A DNA stretch of 64,000 bases from Actinomadura sp. NBRC 104425. Lineage in GTDB: Bacteria > Actinomycetota > Actinomycetes > Streptosporangiales > Streptosporangiaceae. The position numbers were made by a program, and so were the translations under genes. Shown piece by piece: positions 14,279-21,936 of the stretch (positions are counted from its first letter, which is position 1; every line of letters starts with the position of its first letter). The notes beneath the pieces were generated by a model that did no database searches, had not been told where the DNA came from, and saw only the letters and a program-made list of their open reading frames with translations. The stretch spans positions 1 to 64,000 of the forward strand of contig NZ_BSTN01000018.1 of assembly GCF_030269545.1 (NCBI RefSeq), written 5' to 3'.

Positions 14279-15765
14279 TGACCCATGTCCGAGACCCCCT
14301 CCCCGCGACCGGGACCGCACCCCCGCGGCCCGCGGTCGGCCCGGACAAGGCCGCGGCGCCCGAGTCCCGGTGCCGCTGGTACGCGCTGGCCGTGCTGTGC
14401 GCCGCGTCTCTGATGATCATCTTGGACGGCAGCATCGTCACCGTGGCGCTGCCCGCCATCCAGGCCGACCTGGGGTTCAGCCCGTCCGGCCTGACCTGGA
14501 CGGTGAACGCCTACATGATCGCGTTCGGCGGGCTGCTGCTGCTAGCCGGGCGCCTGGGCGACCTGGCGGGCCGCCGCCGGGTGCTGCTGGCCGGGCTGGG
14601 AGTGTTCACCGCCGCCTCGGTGCTGTGCGGGCTGGCCGCCACGCCCGCGATGCTGGTCGCCGCCCGGTTCGCCCAGGGCGCCGGGGGCGCGCTGGCCTCC
14701 GCGGTCTCCCTCGGGATCATCGTGACGCTGTTCACCGACCCGGGCGAGCGGGGCCGGGCCATCGGCGCGTTCGCGTTCACCGGCGCGACCGGCGCCGCGC
14801 TCGGGCAGGTGCTCGGCGGGCTGCTCACCGACGGGCTCGGCTGGAACTGGGTGTTCTTCATCAACGTGCCGATCGGCGCGGTCGCGCTGGTCGGGGTGGT
14901 GCGGCTGCTGCCCGACGACCCCGGGCTCGGGCTGCGGCGCGGCGCCGACGTGCTCGGCGGCGTGTTCGTCACCGCCGGGTCCATGCTGACCGTGTACGCG
15001 ATCGTGCAGGTCGAGCGGTCCGGCTGGGCGTCGGCGCGCACTCTCGGCCTGGCCGCCGGCGCGGTGGTGCTGCTGGCCGCGTTCGTCGCCCGCCAGGCCA
15101 CCGCCGCCGCTCCCCTGCTGCCGCTGCGGGCGCTGCGGGTCCGCAACGTGTGGGGCGCCAACCTGGTGCAGCTGCTGATGATCGCGGCGATGTTCGGGTT
15201 CCAGATCCTCATCGCGCTGCACATGCAGCAGGTGCGCGGCTACAACGCGACCGAGACCGGCCTGGCCATGCTGCCCGCCGCGATCACCATCGGCGGGCTG
15301 TCGCTGGGGGTGTCGGCGCGGCTGATCGGCCGGTTCGGCGAGCGGACGGTCCTGCTGGCCGGGCTCGTCCCGGTGCTGGTCGGGTACGCGGGGCTGACCC
15401 GCCTGCCGGCGGACGGCGCCTACGCCGTCCGGCTGCTGCCGGTGATGGTGCTGGTCGGCGGGGTCGGTCTGGCCATGCCCGCGCTGACCGGCCTGGGCAT
15501 GTCCGGGGCGCGCAACGACGACGCCGGGGCGGTGTCCGGGCTGTTCAACACCACCCAGCAGATCGGCGCGGCGCTCGGTGTCGCGGCCCTGTCCACGTTC
15601 GCCGCCGCCCGGGCCGATCACCTGGGCGAGGACGGCATGGCGGAGGCGCTGGCGCTGACCGGCGGGCACCGGCTGGCGTTCACCGTCGGCGCCGGGCTGC
15701 TGGTGGCCGCGATCGCGACCGCACTGCTCGTGCTGCGCCGCATCCCCGCCGAGAAGAAGGGCTGA
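14278..15765 (+). CDS. DHA2-type (EmrB/QacA) MFS drug exporter
   Basis: The protein of about 495 residues has 14 likely membrane segments. Family motifs include LDGSIVTVALPAIQADLG (helix 1 region), GRLGDLAGRRRVLLAG (motif A loop) and the motif C-like stretch GATGAALGQVLGGLL. Expected function is proton-driven export of lipophilic drugs. The start is doubtful: ATG 14278 touches the AGGAG site directly, while ATG 14285 has ideal spacing but lies in another frame and stops early. The last base of the TGA is the first base of the next ATG, so it is coupled to the PPOX gene. Confidence 0.9.
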   Translation: MTHVRDPLPATGTAPPRPAVGPDKAAAPESRCRWYALAVLCAASLMIILDGSIVTVALPAIQADLGFSPSGLTWTVNAYMIAFGGLLLLAGRLGDLAGRRRVLLAGLGVFTAASVLCGLAATPAMLVAARFAQGAGGALASAVSLGIIVTLFTDPGERGRAIGAFAFTGATGAALGQVLGGLLTDGLGWNWVFFINVPIGAVALVGVVRLLPDDPGLGLRRGADVLGGVFVTAGSMLTVYAIVQVERSGWASARTLGLAAGAVVLLAAFVARQATAAAPLLPLRALRVRNVWGANLVQLLMIAAMFGFQILIALHMQQVRGYNATETGLAMLPAAITIGGLSLGVSARLIGRFGERTVLLAGLVPVLVGYAGLTRLPADGAYAVRLLPVMVLVGGVGLAMPALTGLGMSGARNDDAGAVSGLFNTTQQIGAALGVAALSTFAAARADHLGEDGMAEALALTGGHRLAFTVGAGLLVAAIATALLVLRRIPAEKKG

Positions 15766-16241
15766 TGGAAGTGACCGGCGGATACTCTCCCGGAACCGGA
15801 CCCGGGCCGAAGAAGCTGACCGACGAGGAGCTGTCGCGCCTGCTCGGCGAGCACCGGTTCGGCGCGCTGGCGACCAACAAGAGCAACGGGCACCCCGCGC
15901 TGTCAACGGTGCTGTACCACTGGGATCCGGAAGAACGCCTCCTGCGCTTCTCCACCACGGCCGACCGGCTCAAGGTGCGCCATGTGCGCAACGACCCCCG
16001 CGTGGCGCTGTACGTCACCTCCGCCGACCACATGACGTACGTGGTGGCCGAGGGCGTGGCGGAGGCGTCCCCGATGAGCGAGCGGCCCGGCGACGAGACC
16101 GGCCGCGAGCTGCTGGCCATCAACCCGGCCGAGCTGAGCCCCGCCGATCAGGCCGTCTTCCTGGAGAACATGGTCAAGGACCGGCGGCTGGTGGTCAGGA
16201 TCCGGGTGACGCGGCTGTACGGGCTGACCATCGACGGCTGA
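15765..16241 (+). CDS. PPOX-fold (pyridoxamine oxidase/F420-type) protein
   Basis: The 158-residue protein fits the split beta-barrel family often annotated as PPOX-class F420-dependent. Typical segments are FGALATNKSNGHPALSTVLYHWDPEERLLRF, KVRHVRNDPRVALYVT and RIRVTRLYGLTIDG. Members bind FMN or F420 and reduce or oxidise small molecules; the cofactor cannot be chosen from sequence here. Its ATG overlaps the exporter stop (TGATG). The shared operon with a MarR-controlled exporter suggests detoxification of the exporter's substrate, which is inference. Confidence 0.88.
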   Translation: MEVTGGYSPGTGPGPKKLTDEELSRLLGEHRFGALATNKSNGHPALSTVLYHWDPEERLLRFSTTADRLKVRHVRNDPRVALYVTSADHMTYVVAEGVAEASPMSERPGDETGRELLAINPAELSPADQAVFLENMVKDRRLVVRIRVTRLYGLTIDG

Positions 16242-16254
16242 GCCCCGAAACCGG

Positions 16255-17163
16255 TCAGTGCGGCAGCGCGTACAGCAGCAGCGGAACGAGCGCGAGGAGC
16301 GGGACGGCGACCGTCGCGGCGACCCGGGTGGGACGGCCCAGCGGCACCGGCTGCAGCAGCCGGTTGACCCGGGCCATGACCGGGATGTCGTCGGCGGTCG
16401 CGACGCCGAGGGTGCCGGACGGGGCGGCCGCGGGGCGGGCCGCGGCGAACCGCAGCAGCGCGGTGGCCAGCTCCCGGGGCGAGCGGTGCCGCCGGGCGCG
16501 GTCGTCGGCGGCCATCTCGATGAGCAGCTCGACCGCGTCCAGGCACCGCCCGACCAGCCCGATCTGCGGGAAGACCTGGCGCAGCGAGGCGAACGGCAGC
16601 AGCACCAGGTCGTGCCGCTCGCGGGCGTGGGCGCGTTCGTGCGCCAGCACCGCGGCCAGCTCGGCCGGGTCGAGCAGCTCCAGCGTCCCGGCGCTGACCA
16701 CGACCTTGGACGAGCGCACGCCCGGCACGCAGTAGGCGGCGGCCGCGGGGTGGTCGAGCACGAGGGTGCCGGGGACGGCGGCGTCGCGGCGGGAGATCAG
16801 CGCCAGCAGCGCCCGGTGCCGGCGCCGGGCCCGCACCACCCGCACCACCGCGTAGGCCAGCATCGCCAGCAGCACGGCGGCCAGGGTGACCGCCGCCAGC
16901 AGCGCGGCGACGTGCCAGACGTCGAGGCGGGCGGAATGGTCGGCCAGCAGCAGCGGCACGCCGCCGACGATGCCGTGGTCGTAGGGCAGGAGAGCGAAGC
17001 CCAGCAGGGCGCCGATCGTGGCGACGCCCCAGCCCAGCCCGAGGGCCTGCCAGAGGGCTATCGCGGTGCGGGGGGAACGCCACGTCCACCGGGCCCGCGA
17101 TAGCAGGTGCGCCCCGCCAACGGTCCCGATGGAGATCAGTGCGAGCAGGGCGGCGCCGGTCAT
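16255..17163 (-). CDS. M56 (BlaR1-like) membrane zinc peptidase
   Basis: The 302-residue protein has hydrophobic segments at both ends and between about residues 35 and 110. The zinc site is LAAVLAHERAHARERHD (HExxH), with a possible third ligand in EMAADD. It has no C-terminal sensor domain, so it is the short actinobacterial type paired with BlaI. Its GTG/ATG region overlaps the blaI stop by four bases. The expected role is to inactivate BlaI by proteolysis under cell-envelope or respiratory stress; the trigger is unknown. Confidence 0.9.
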   Translation of the reverse strand: MTGAALLALISIGTVGGAHLLSRARWTWRSPRTAIALWQALGLGWGVATIGALLGFALLPYDHGIVGGVPLLLADHSARLDVWHVAALLAAVTLAAVLLAMLAYAVVRVVRARRRHRALLALISRRDAAVPGTLVLDHPAAAAYCVPGVRSSKVVVSAGTLELLDPAELAAVLAHERAHARERHDLVLLPFASLRQVFPQIGLVGRCLDAVELLIEMAADDRARRHRSPRELATALLRFAAARPAAAPSGTLGVATADDIPVMARVNRLLQPVPLGRPTRVAATVAVPLLALVPLLLYALPH

Positions 17164-17633
17164 GCCGGTGGCTCCTTGCCGGTGGTGAGGTTCCGGTCGG
17201 ACGGGTTCGCCTCAGGCGGCTCCCCCTCCCGCAGCTTAGCGCCGGGAGGGCCGTCGGCGGTGCCGTTGCCGGTCAGCTCCGCTAGGGCCTGGCGGATCAC
17301 GTCGGCCTCGGTCTGCGACACCGAGTGCACGAAGCGCACCAGGGCCGCGTCGCGGTCGCCGGTCTCGTTGAGGGCGCCCAGCATCAGCTCGGTGACGTAC
17401 TCCTCGCGGCTGGCGACCGGGCGGTAGCGCCAGGCGCGGCCGTCCCGCTCGCGCTGCAGGAAGCCCTTCTTGGCCAAGCGGTCCAGGACCGTCATGACGG
17501 TGGTGTGCGCGAGATCCCGCTCGCTCGCCAGGGCTCTGCTGACGTCGCGGGCGGTGGCGGCCGGCAGTCCGGCGCCGTCCCGCTCCCAGAGGACCTCCAT
17601 GACCGTGCGTTCAAGCTCTCCCAGACCCTTCAC
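17160..17633 (-). CDS. blaI: BlaI/MecI-family repressor
   Basis: The 157-residue protein has the winged helix of the family (LGELERTVMEVLWERDG, ATARDVSRALASERDLAHTTVMTVLDRLAKKGFLQRE) and the dimerisation region VRFVHSVSQTEADVIRQAL. A disordered C-terminal tail of about 35 residues is extra. It is co-transcribed with the M56 peptidase and divergent from cydAB. Three phased 12-bp palindromes fill the shared promoter region, so it likely controls both its own operon and cydAB. Confidence 0.92.
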   Translation of the reverse strand: MKGLGELERTVMEVLWERDGAGLPAATARDVSRALASERDLAHTTVMTVLDRLAKKGFLQRERDGRAWRYRPVASREEYVTELMLGALNETGDRDAALVRFVHSVSQTEADVIRQALAELTGNGTADGPPGAKLREGEPPEANPSDRNLTTGKEPPA

Positions 17634-17674
17634 GCCCGCCAGGGTATCCGACTGAGAGGGACGTCACCACGGCC

Positions 17675-17716
17675 GGTAGTACCACCGCATGTAGTACTAC
17701 GGCTTGTAGTACTACA
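17675..17716. promoter_or_regulatory. Three phased palindromic operators, probable BlaI sites
   Basis: Three 12-bp dyads occur at exactly 15-base spacing: GGTAGTACCACC (17675-17686), TGTAGTACTACG (17690-17701) and the perfect TGTAGTACTACA (17705-17716). They match the TGTAGTA/TACTACA half-sites expected for actinobacterial BlaI. A -10 like TACAGT (17713-17718) overlaps the third dyad, seven bases before the cydA ATG, so occupancy should block cydA. Confidence 0.75.
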
Positions 17717-17725
17717 GTGTGTCCC

Positions 17726-19186
17726 ATGAGCTCCCTCGCGCTGCTCGCGCAGAACGCGACCGGGGCGGCCACCCCGGCGGACTTCATGGCCGCGCGCCAG
17801 CAGATGGCGTTCACCCTCGGCTTCCACATCATCCTGGCCGGCATCGGCATCGGACTGCCCGCGATCACCCTGCTGGCCGAGTGGCGGTCGCTGCGCACCG
17901 GCGACGCCGTCTACGCCGAGCTGGCCCGGCGCTGGATGAAGGCCGCGGGCGTGCTGTTCGCGGTCGGCGCCGTCTCCGGCACCGTGCTGTCGTTCGAGAT
18001 GGGCACCCTGTGGCCGGGATTCATGGACACCTACGGGCAGGTGTTCGGCGCCGCGTTCGCCCTGGAGGGCATCGCCTTCTTCATCGAGGCCATCTTCATG
18101 GGCGTCTACCTGTACGGCTGGGACCGGCTGTCGCCCCGGGCGCACTTGCTCACCGGCGTCCCCGTGGTGATCGGGGGCCTGCTGTCGGCCTCGTTCGTGG
18201 TGACGGTGAACGCGTGGATGAACCAGCCGCGCGGGTTCCGGCTGGAGAACGGCAAGGTCACCGACGTCGACCCGCTGGCGGCGATGTTCAACCCGGCCAC
18301 CCCGACGCAGGCGGTGCACCTGGTGCTGGCGTCGCTCATGATGTGCGGGTTCATCGTCGCGTCGGTGTACGCGGTGGCGCTGCTGCGGGACGCGCGCGCG
18401 GGCCGTGTCGACCGCTACCACCGGCTCGGCTTCGCCATCCCCTTCTCCCTGGGCGCGGTGTGCGCCCCGCTCCAGGTGCTGGTGGGCGACTGGGCGGTGC
18501 GGTTCGTCGCCGACAACCAGCCGGTCAAGTTCGCCGCCATGGAGGGCGTCGAGCACACCGAGGCGGGAGTGCCGTTCCGGTTCGCCGTGCTGGAGGTCCC
18601 CAACGCGCTGTCGCTGATGCTGCGGTTCGACGCGAACGCGCGGCTGCGCGGGCTGGACTCCTTCCCCGCGGACGTGCGGCCGCCCGCCGAGGTCGTCCGG
18701 ACCTCCTTCGAGATCATGGTCGCGATCGGGACGGCGCTGCTGGCGCTGGCCGCCTGGTGGGGCCTGGCCTGGTGGCTGCGCCGCCGGGCGGGCGGGGCGC
18801 GCGCCGACCTGCCGTGGCGGCCGTGGTTCCTGCGGCTGGCCGCCGCGTCCGGGGTCGCCGCGTCGGTCGCCATGCTCGCCGGATGGACCACCACCGAGGT
18901 GGGGCGGCAGCCGTGGATCGTGTACGGGGTGATGCGCACCGAGGAGGCGGTCAACCCCAGCCCCGGCCTGCGCTACGGCCTCTACGTCGTGCTGGCGGTG
19001 TACACCGTCCTGGCCGCCGCGACGATCAGCGTGCTGCGGCGGATGCGGCGCCGCCCCGAGCCCGCGGCGGCGGACGGGCCGTCCGCGCCGCCTGAGGCCG
19101 GCACCGGCGCGGCCCAGACCACCGGCGAGCCCGCGGACCGGGAGGCGGCGGCCTCCGGCGCGGGCGGGACGAGGAGCCTGCGATGA
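17726..19186 (+). CDS. cydA: Cytochrome bd-type quinol oxidase subunit I
   Basis: The 486-residue protein carries QQMAFTLGFHIILAGIGIGLP (His ligand region), EMGTLWPGFM, FALEGIAFFIEAIFMGVYLYGWDRL (the two Glu of helix 3) and the GRQPW motif in TTTEVGRQPWIVYGVMRT. It oxidises quinol and, with CydB, reduces oxygen at the membrane. The ATG at 17726 is preferred to the in-frame GTG at 17717; the message looks leaderless. The C-terminal tail after the last helix is Pro/Ala-rich. It overlaps cydB by four bases. Confidence 0.95.
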   Translation: MSSLALLAQNATGAATPADFMAARQQMAFTLGFHIILAGIGIGLPAITLLAEWRSLRTGDAVYAELARRWMKAAGVLFAVGAVSGTVLSFEMGTLWPGFMDTYGQVFGAAFALEGIAFFIEAIFMGVYLYGWDRLSPRAHLLTGVPVVIGGLLSASFVVTVNAWMNQPRGFRLENGKVTDVDPLAAMFNPATPTQAVHLVLASLMMCGFIVASVYAVALLRDARAGRVDRYHRLGFAIPFSLGAVCAPLQVLVGDWAVRFVADNQPVKFAAMEGVEHTEAGVPFRFAVLEVPNALSLMLRFDANARLRGLDSFPADVRPPAEVVRTSFEIMVAIGTALLALAAWWGLAWWLRRRAGGARADLPWRPWFLRLAAASGVAASVAMLAGWTTTEVGRQPWIVYGVMRTEEAVNPSPGLRYGLYVVLAVYTVLAAATISVLRRMRRRPEPAAADGPSAPPEAGTGAAQTTGEPADREAAASGAGGTRSLR

Positions 19187-20091
19187 GCTACGCGGACGCC
19201 GCGATCGGCCTGATTTTGGTGGGCCTGTCGGCCTACCTGCTGTTCGGCGGGGCGGACTTCGGCGCCGGGCTGTGGCATCTGGTGTCGCGGCGGCGCGCCG
19301 ACCAGCGGGTCATCGAGCACGCCATGGGCCCGCTGTGGGAGGCCAACCACGTCTGGCTGATCTTCGTGATGGTGCTGACCTGGACGGCGTTCCCGCCGGT
19401 GTTCGCCGACGTGATGGCGACGCACTGGGTGCCGCTGTCGCTGGCGGCCCTCGGCATCGTGGCGCGCGGCAGCACGTTCGTGTTCGCCAAGGCCGTGCCG
19501 GACCAGGGCTGGTACCGGTGGATCTTCGGGGTGTCGTCGGTGCTGACGCCCTACTGCCTGGGCGCGGTGGCCGCCGCGCTCGCCGTCGGCGCATCCGGCT
19601 GGCTCACGGCGGTCGGGCTGTACGGCGGGGTGCTGACCACCGTGCTGTGCGCGTACCTGGCGGCCGTCTACCTGATCTGGGACGCGCGGCGGCTCGGCGA
19701 CCAGGGCGCCTCCCTGCGGTTCCGCGGCTTGGCGCTGGTGTCCGGCGCGGCGGTCGGGCTGCTGGCGCTGCCCGGCGCCGCCGCGTTCGGGGTGCACGCC
19801 CCGCTGATCTGGGTGTCGGCGGCGGCCGGGCTGGTCTCGCTGGTGCTGCTGGTGCGGCGGTCCTATCTGGCGGTGCGGGTGACCGGCGCGCTCGCCGTGG
19901 TCACCGTGCTGTGGGGCGCCGCCGCCATGGCCGACCTGGACCTGGACGCGGCCGCCGCGCACGACGCCGTGCTGAAGGTCGTGCTGTTCTCCCTCGGCGC
20001 GGGGGCGCTGATCCTCGTGCCGTCGATGGCGTGGCTGTTCGTCCTGTTCCAGCGCGGGGCACCGCAGGGCGAGCGGCCCCGCGCCACCTGA
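19183..20091 (+). CDS. cydB: Cytochrome bd-type quinol oxidase subunit II
   Basis: The 302-residue protein has about eight membrane helices. It carries the family N-terminus LLFGGADFGAGLWHLV and the segments GPLWEANHVWLIFVMVLTWTAFPPVF and GSTFVFAK. It is somewhat shorter than the 330-380 residues of many CydB proteins. The ATG overlaps the cydA stop (ATGA). No cydC or cydD assembly-transporter genes follow, so assembly factors must be elsewhere. Two strong hairpins follow the stop. Confidence 0.95.
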   Translation: MSYADAAIGLILVGLSAYLLFGGADFGAGLWHLVSRRRADQRVIEHAMGPLWEANHVWLIFVMVLTWTAFPPVFADVMATHWVPLSLAALGIVARGSTFVFAKAVPDQGWYRWIFGVSSVLTPYCLGAVAAALAVGASGWLTAVGLYGGVLTTVLCAYLAAVYLIWDARRLGDQGASLRFRGLALVSGAAVGLLALPGAAAFGVHAPLIWVSAAAGLVSLVLLVRRSYLAVRVTGALAVVTVLWGAAAMADLDLDAAAAHDAVLKVVLFSLGAGALILVPSMAWLFVLFQRGAPQGERPRAT

Positions 20092-20095
20092 CCAG

Positions 20096-20142
20096 CGGCG
20101 CGCCGGACGGTCACGGTCGGCAACCTTTCGTCCGGCGCGCCG
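20096..20142 (+). terminator. Hairpin terminator after cydB
   Basis: CGGCGCGCCGGACG (20096-20109) pairs perfectly with 20129-20142 around a 19-base loop. It begins four bases after the cydB stop. It lacks a T-run, as is usual for actinomycete terminators. Confidence 0.7.
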
Positions 20143-20156
20143 TCTGCCCGCAAGCT

Positions 20157-20196
20157 CCGCGGCCGGGACGTCTCGCCCTCGGCGTCCCGGCCGCGG
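20157..20196 (-). terminator. Hairpin terminator after the sulfur operon
   Basis: CCGCGGCCGGGACG (20157-20170) pairs perfectly with 20183-20196 around a 12-base loop. It directly abuts the stop of the leftward flavin reductase gene at 20197, so it probably ends that operon. With the preceding hairpin it isolates two converging operons. Confidence 0.7.
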
Positions 20197-20706
20197 TCAC
20201 GCCTCCTGCGGCAGGAAGTGCCCGAACCGCCCCCGGTGGTAGAGCAGCGGCCGGTCGGACCCGCGGATGTCGGTGGACGTCACCAGGCCCACGACCAGGA
20301 TGTGGTCGCCGATGTCGATCGTCGTGTACGGGACGCACAGCAGGTGGGCGCACACGCCGTCCAGCAGCGGGGTGCCGTCGGCGTGCGGGCGCCACCGGGT
20401 GGGCGGGGCGAACCGGTCGATGCCGCGCCGGGCGAACCGGGCCGCCACGTCGGCCTGGCCGGACTCCAGGATGTTCACCGCGAACCGCTCCGCGCGGCGC
20501 ATCGACGGCCAGGTGGTCGAGCCGCGGTCCACGTAGAACGACACCAGCGGCGGGGACAGGCTGACCGAGGAGAACGAGGTCGCGGTCAGCCCCACCGGCT
20601 CCGTGCCGCACGCGGCGGTGACCACCACCACCCCGGCCGCGTGCAGCGCCAGGGCGCGCCGGAACCGGTCCTCGTCGATCATCTGGTCGGGCAGCAGTTC
20701 GGTCAT
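20197..20706 (-). CDS. Flavin reductase, partner of the flavin monooxygenases
   Basis: The 169-residue protein has the flavin-reductase-like split barrel (HAAGVVVVTAACGTEPVGLTATSFSSVSLSPPLVSFYVDRGS), with the usual LTATSF and SLSPPL stretches, and a C-terminus with GDHILVVGLV and PLLYHRGRFG. It would reduce FMN with NAD(P)H and supply FMNH2 to SsuD and the related enzymes upstream. A GAAAGGA site precedes the ATG. It is the last gene of the leftward sulfur operon. Confidence 0.93.
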   Translation of the reverse strand: MTELLPDQMIDEDRFRRALALHAAGVVVVTAACGTEPVGLTATSFSSVSLSPPLVSFYVDRGSTTWPSMRRAERFAVNILESGQADVAARFARRGIDRFAPPTRWRPHADGTPLLDGVCAHLLCVPYTTIDIGDHILVVGLVTSTDIRGSDRPLLYHRGRFGHFLPQEA

Positions 20707-20771
20707 CGCGGTGTCCTTTCGCGCGGGGGCGTCAATCCCGGGGCGGTCAGCGTGGTCGGACGGGACGGGGT

Positions 20772-21923
20772 CTAGACGAAGGGGACGGCGGGTGCGGCCA
20801 GGTCGGGGCGGCCCGCGGGGTGCTTCCACAGGCCGCGGTCGGCCAGCAGGGGCAGGACGCCCTCGCCGAACCAGTACGCCTCCTCCAGGTGCGGGTAGCC
20901 GGACAGGACGAACTCCTCCAGGCCCAGCTCGGCGTACTCGGCGATCCGGTCGGCGACCTCGGCGTGGCTGCCGACCAGGGCCGTCCCGGCGCCGCCGCGG
21001 ACCAGGCCCACGCCCGCCCACAGGTTGGGGGCGACCTCCAGTTCGCGCAGGTCGCGGCGGGCGGCGCCGCCGTGCAGTGCGAGCATGCGCCGCTGCCCCT
21101 CCGACTCGCTGCGCCGCAGGTTCGCCTGCACCTGCTCGATCGTCTCCGGGGAGATGCCGGCCAGCAGCCGCCCGGCGTGCGCCCACGCCTCCTCGGCGGT
21201 GTCGCGGCTGATGACGTGCAGCCGGATGCCGAACCGCACGCGGCGGCCCTGCTCGTCGGCCAGCCGGCGGATCCAGGCGATCTTCTCGGCGACGGCGGCG
21301 GGCGGCTCGCCCCAGGTCAGGTAGACGTCGGTGTGCCGGGCCGCCACCGGGCCCGCCTCCTTCGACGACCCGCCGAAGTACAGCGGCGGGACGGGGTGCG
21401 GCGGCTTGGCGAGCCGGGCGCCCTCGACCTTGATGTGGCGGCCTGCGAAGTCCAGCTTCTCGCCCCGCCACAGGGCGCGCACGACGTGCAGGAACTCGTC
21501 GGTGCGGGCGTAGCGCCCGGCCTTGTCGAGGAAGTCGCCGTAGGCGCGCTGCTCGTGGGCCTCGCCGCCGGTGACGACGTTCAGCAGCAGCCGCCCTCGC
21601 GAGTGCCGCTGGTAGGTGGCGGCCATCTGGGCGGCCAGCACCGGGCTGAGCAGGCCCGGCCGGAACGCCACGAGGAACTTGAGCGTCTCGGAGGTCTCCA
21701 CGAGCAGCGCCGTGGTGAGCCAGGCGTCCTCGCACCACGCGCCGGTGGGGGTGAGGGCGCCCTCGAAGCCGAGCTGCTCGGCGGCGGCCACGATCTGGCC
21801 CAGGTAGCGCAAAGTGGCGGGGCGGTCTCCGGCGGCGGCGCCCGCGTCCAGGCCGTGGCCTCCGCCGACGATGTAGCGGCTGTCGCCGTAGGTGGGCAGG
21901 AACCAATGGAAGGTCAGTGTCAC
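20772..21923 (-). CDS. ssuD: FMNH2-dependent alkanesulfonate monooxygenase
   Basis: The 383-residue protein matches SsuD along its length: FHWFLPTYGDSRY, CEDAWL (active-site Cys), FLVAFRPGLLSPVLAAQ, PLYFGGSSKEA, DVYLTWGEPP, RFGIRLHVISRDT (Arg/His pair), NLWAGVGLVRGGAGTALVG and SGYPHLEEAYW. It oxygenates aliphatic sulfonates to aldehyde and sulfite. The start is GTG at 21923 with a GAGAGG site upstream. It lies 13 bases after the SfnB-like gene and just upstream of its flavin reductase, the expected supply partner. Confidence 0.94.
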   Translation of the reverse strand: MTLTFHWFLPTYGDSRYIVGGGHGLDAGAAAGDRPATLRYLGQIVAAAEQLGFEGALTPTGAWCEDAWLTTALLVETSETLKFLVAFRPGLLSPVLAAQMAATYQRHSRGRLLLNVVTGGEAHEQRAYGDFLDKAGRYARTDEFLHVVRALWRGEKLDFAGRHIKVEGARLAKPPHPVPPLYFGGSSKEAGPVAARHTDVYLTWGEPPAAVAEKIAWIRRLADEQGRRVRFGIRLHVISRDTAEEAWAHAGRLLAGISPETIEQVQANLRRSESEGQRRMLALHGGAARRDLRELEVAPNLWAGVGLVRGGAGTALVGSHAEVADRIAEYAELGLEEFVLSGYPHLEEAYWFGEGVLPLLADRGLWKHPAGRPDLAAPAVPFV

Positions 21924-21936
21924 GGGGGCCTCTCTG

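Noticed and set aside
14265-16241. Single frame fusing the exporter region to the PPOX protein
   Set aside because: Its first 500 codons are Arg/Gly-rich shadow sequence out of frame with the exporter. Only the last 158 codons are real, starting at 15765.
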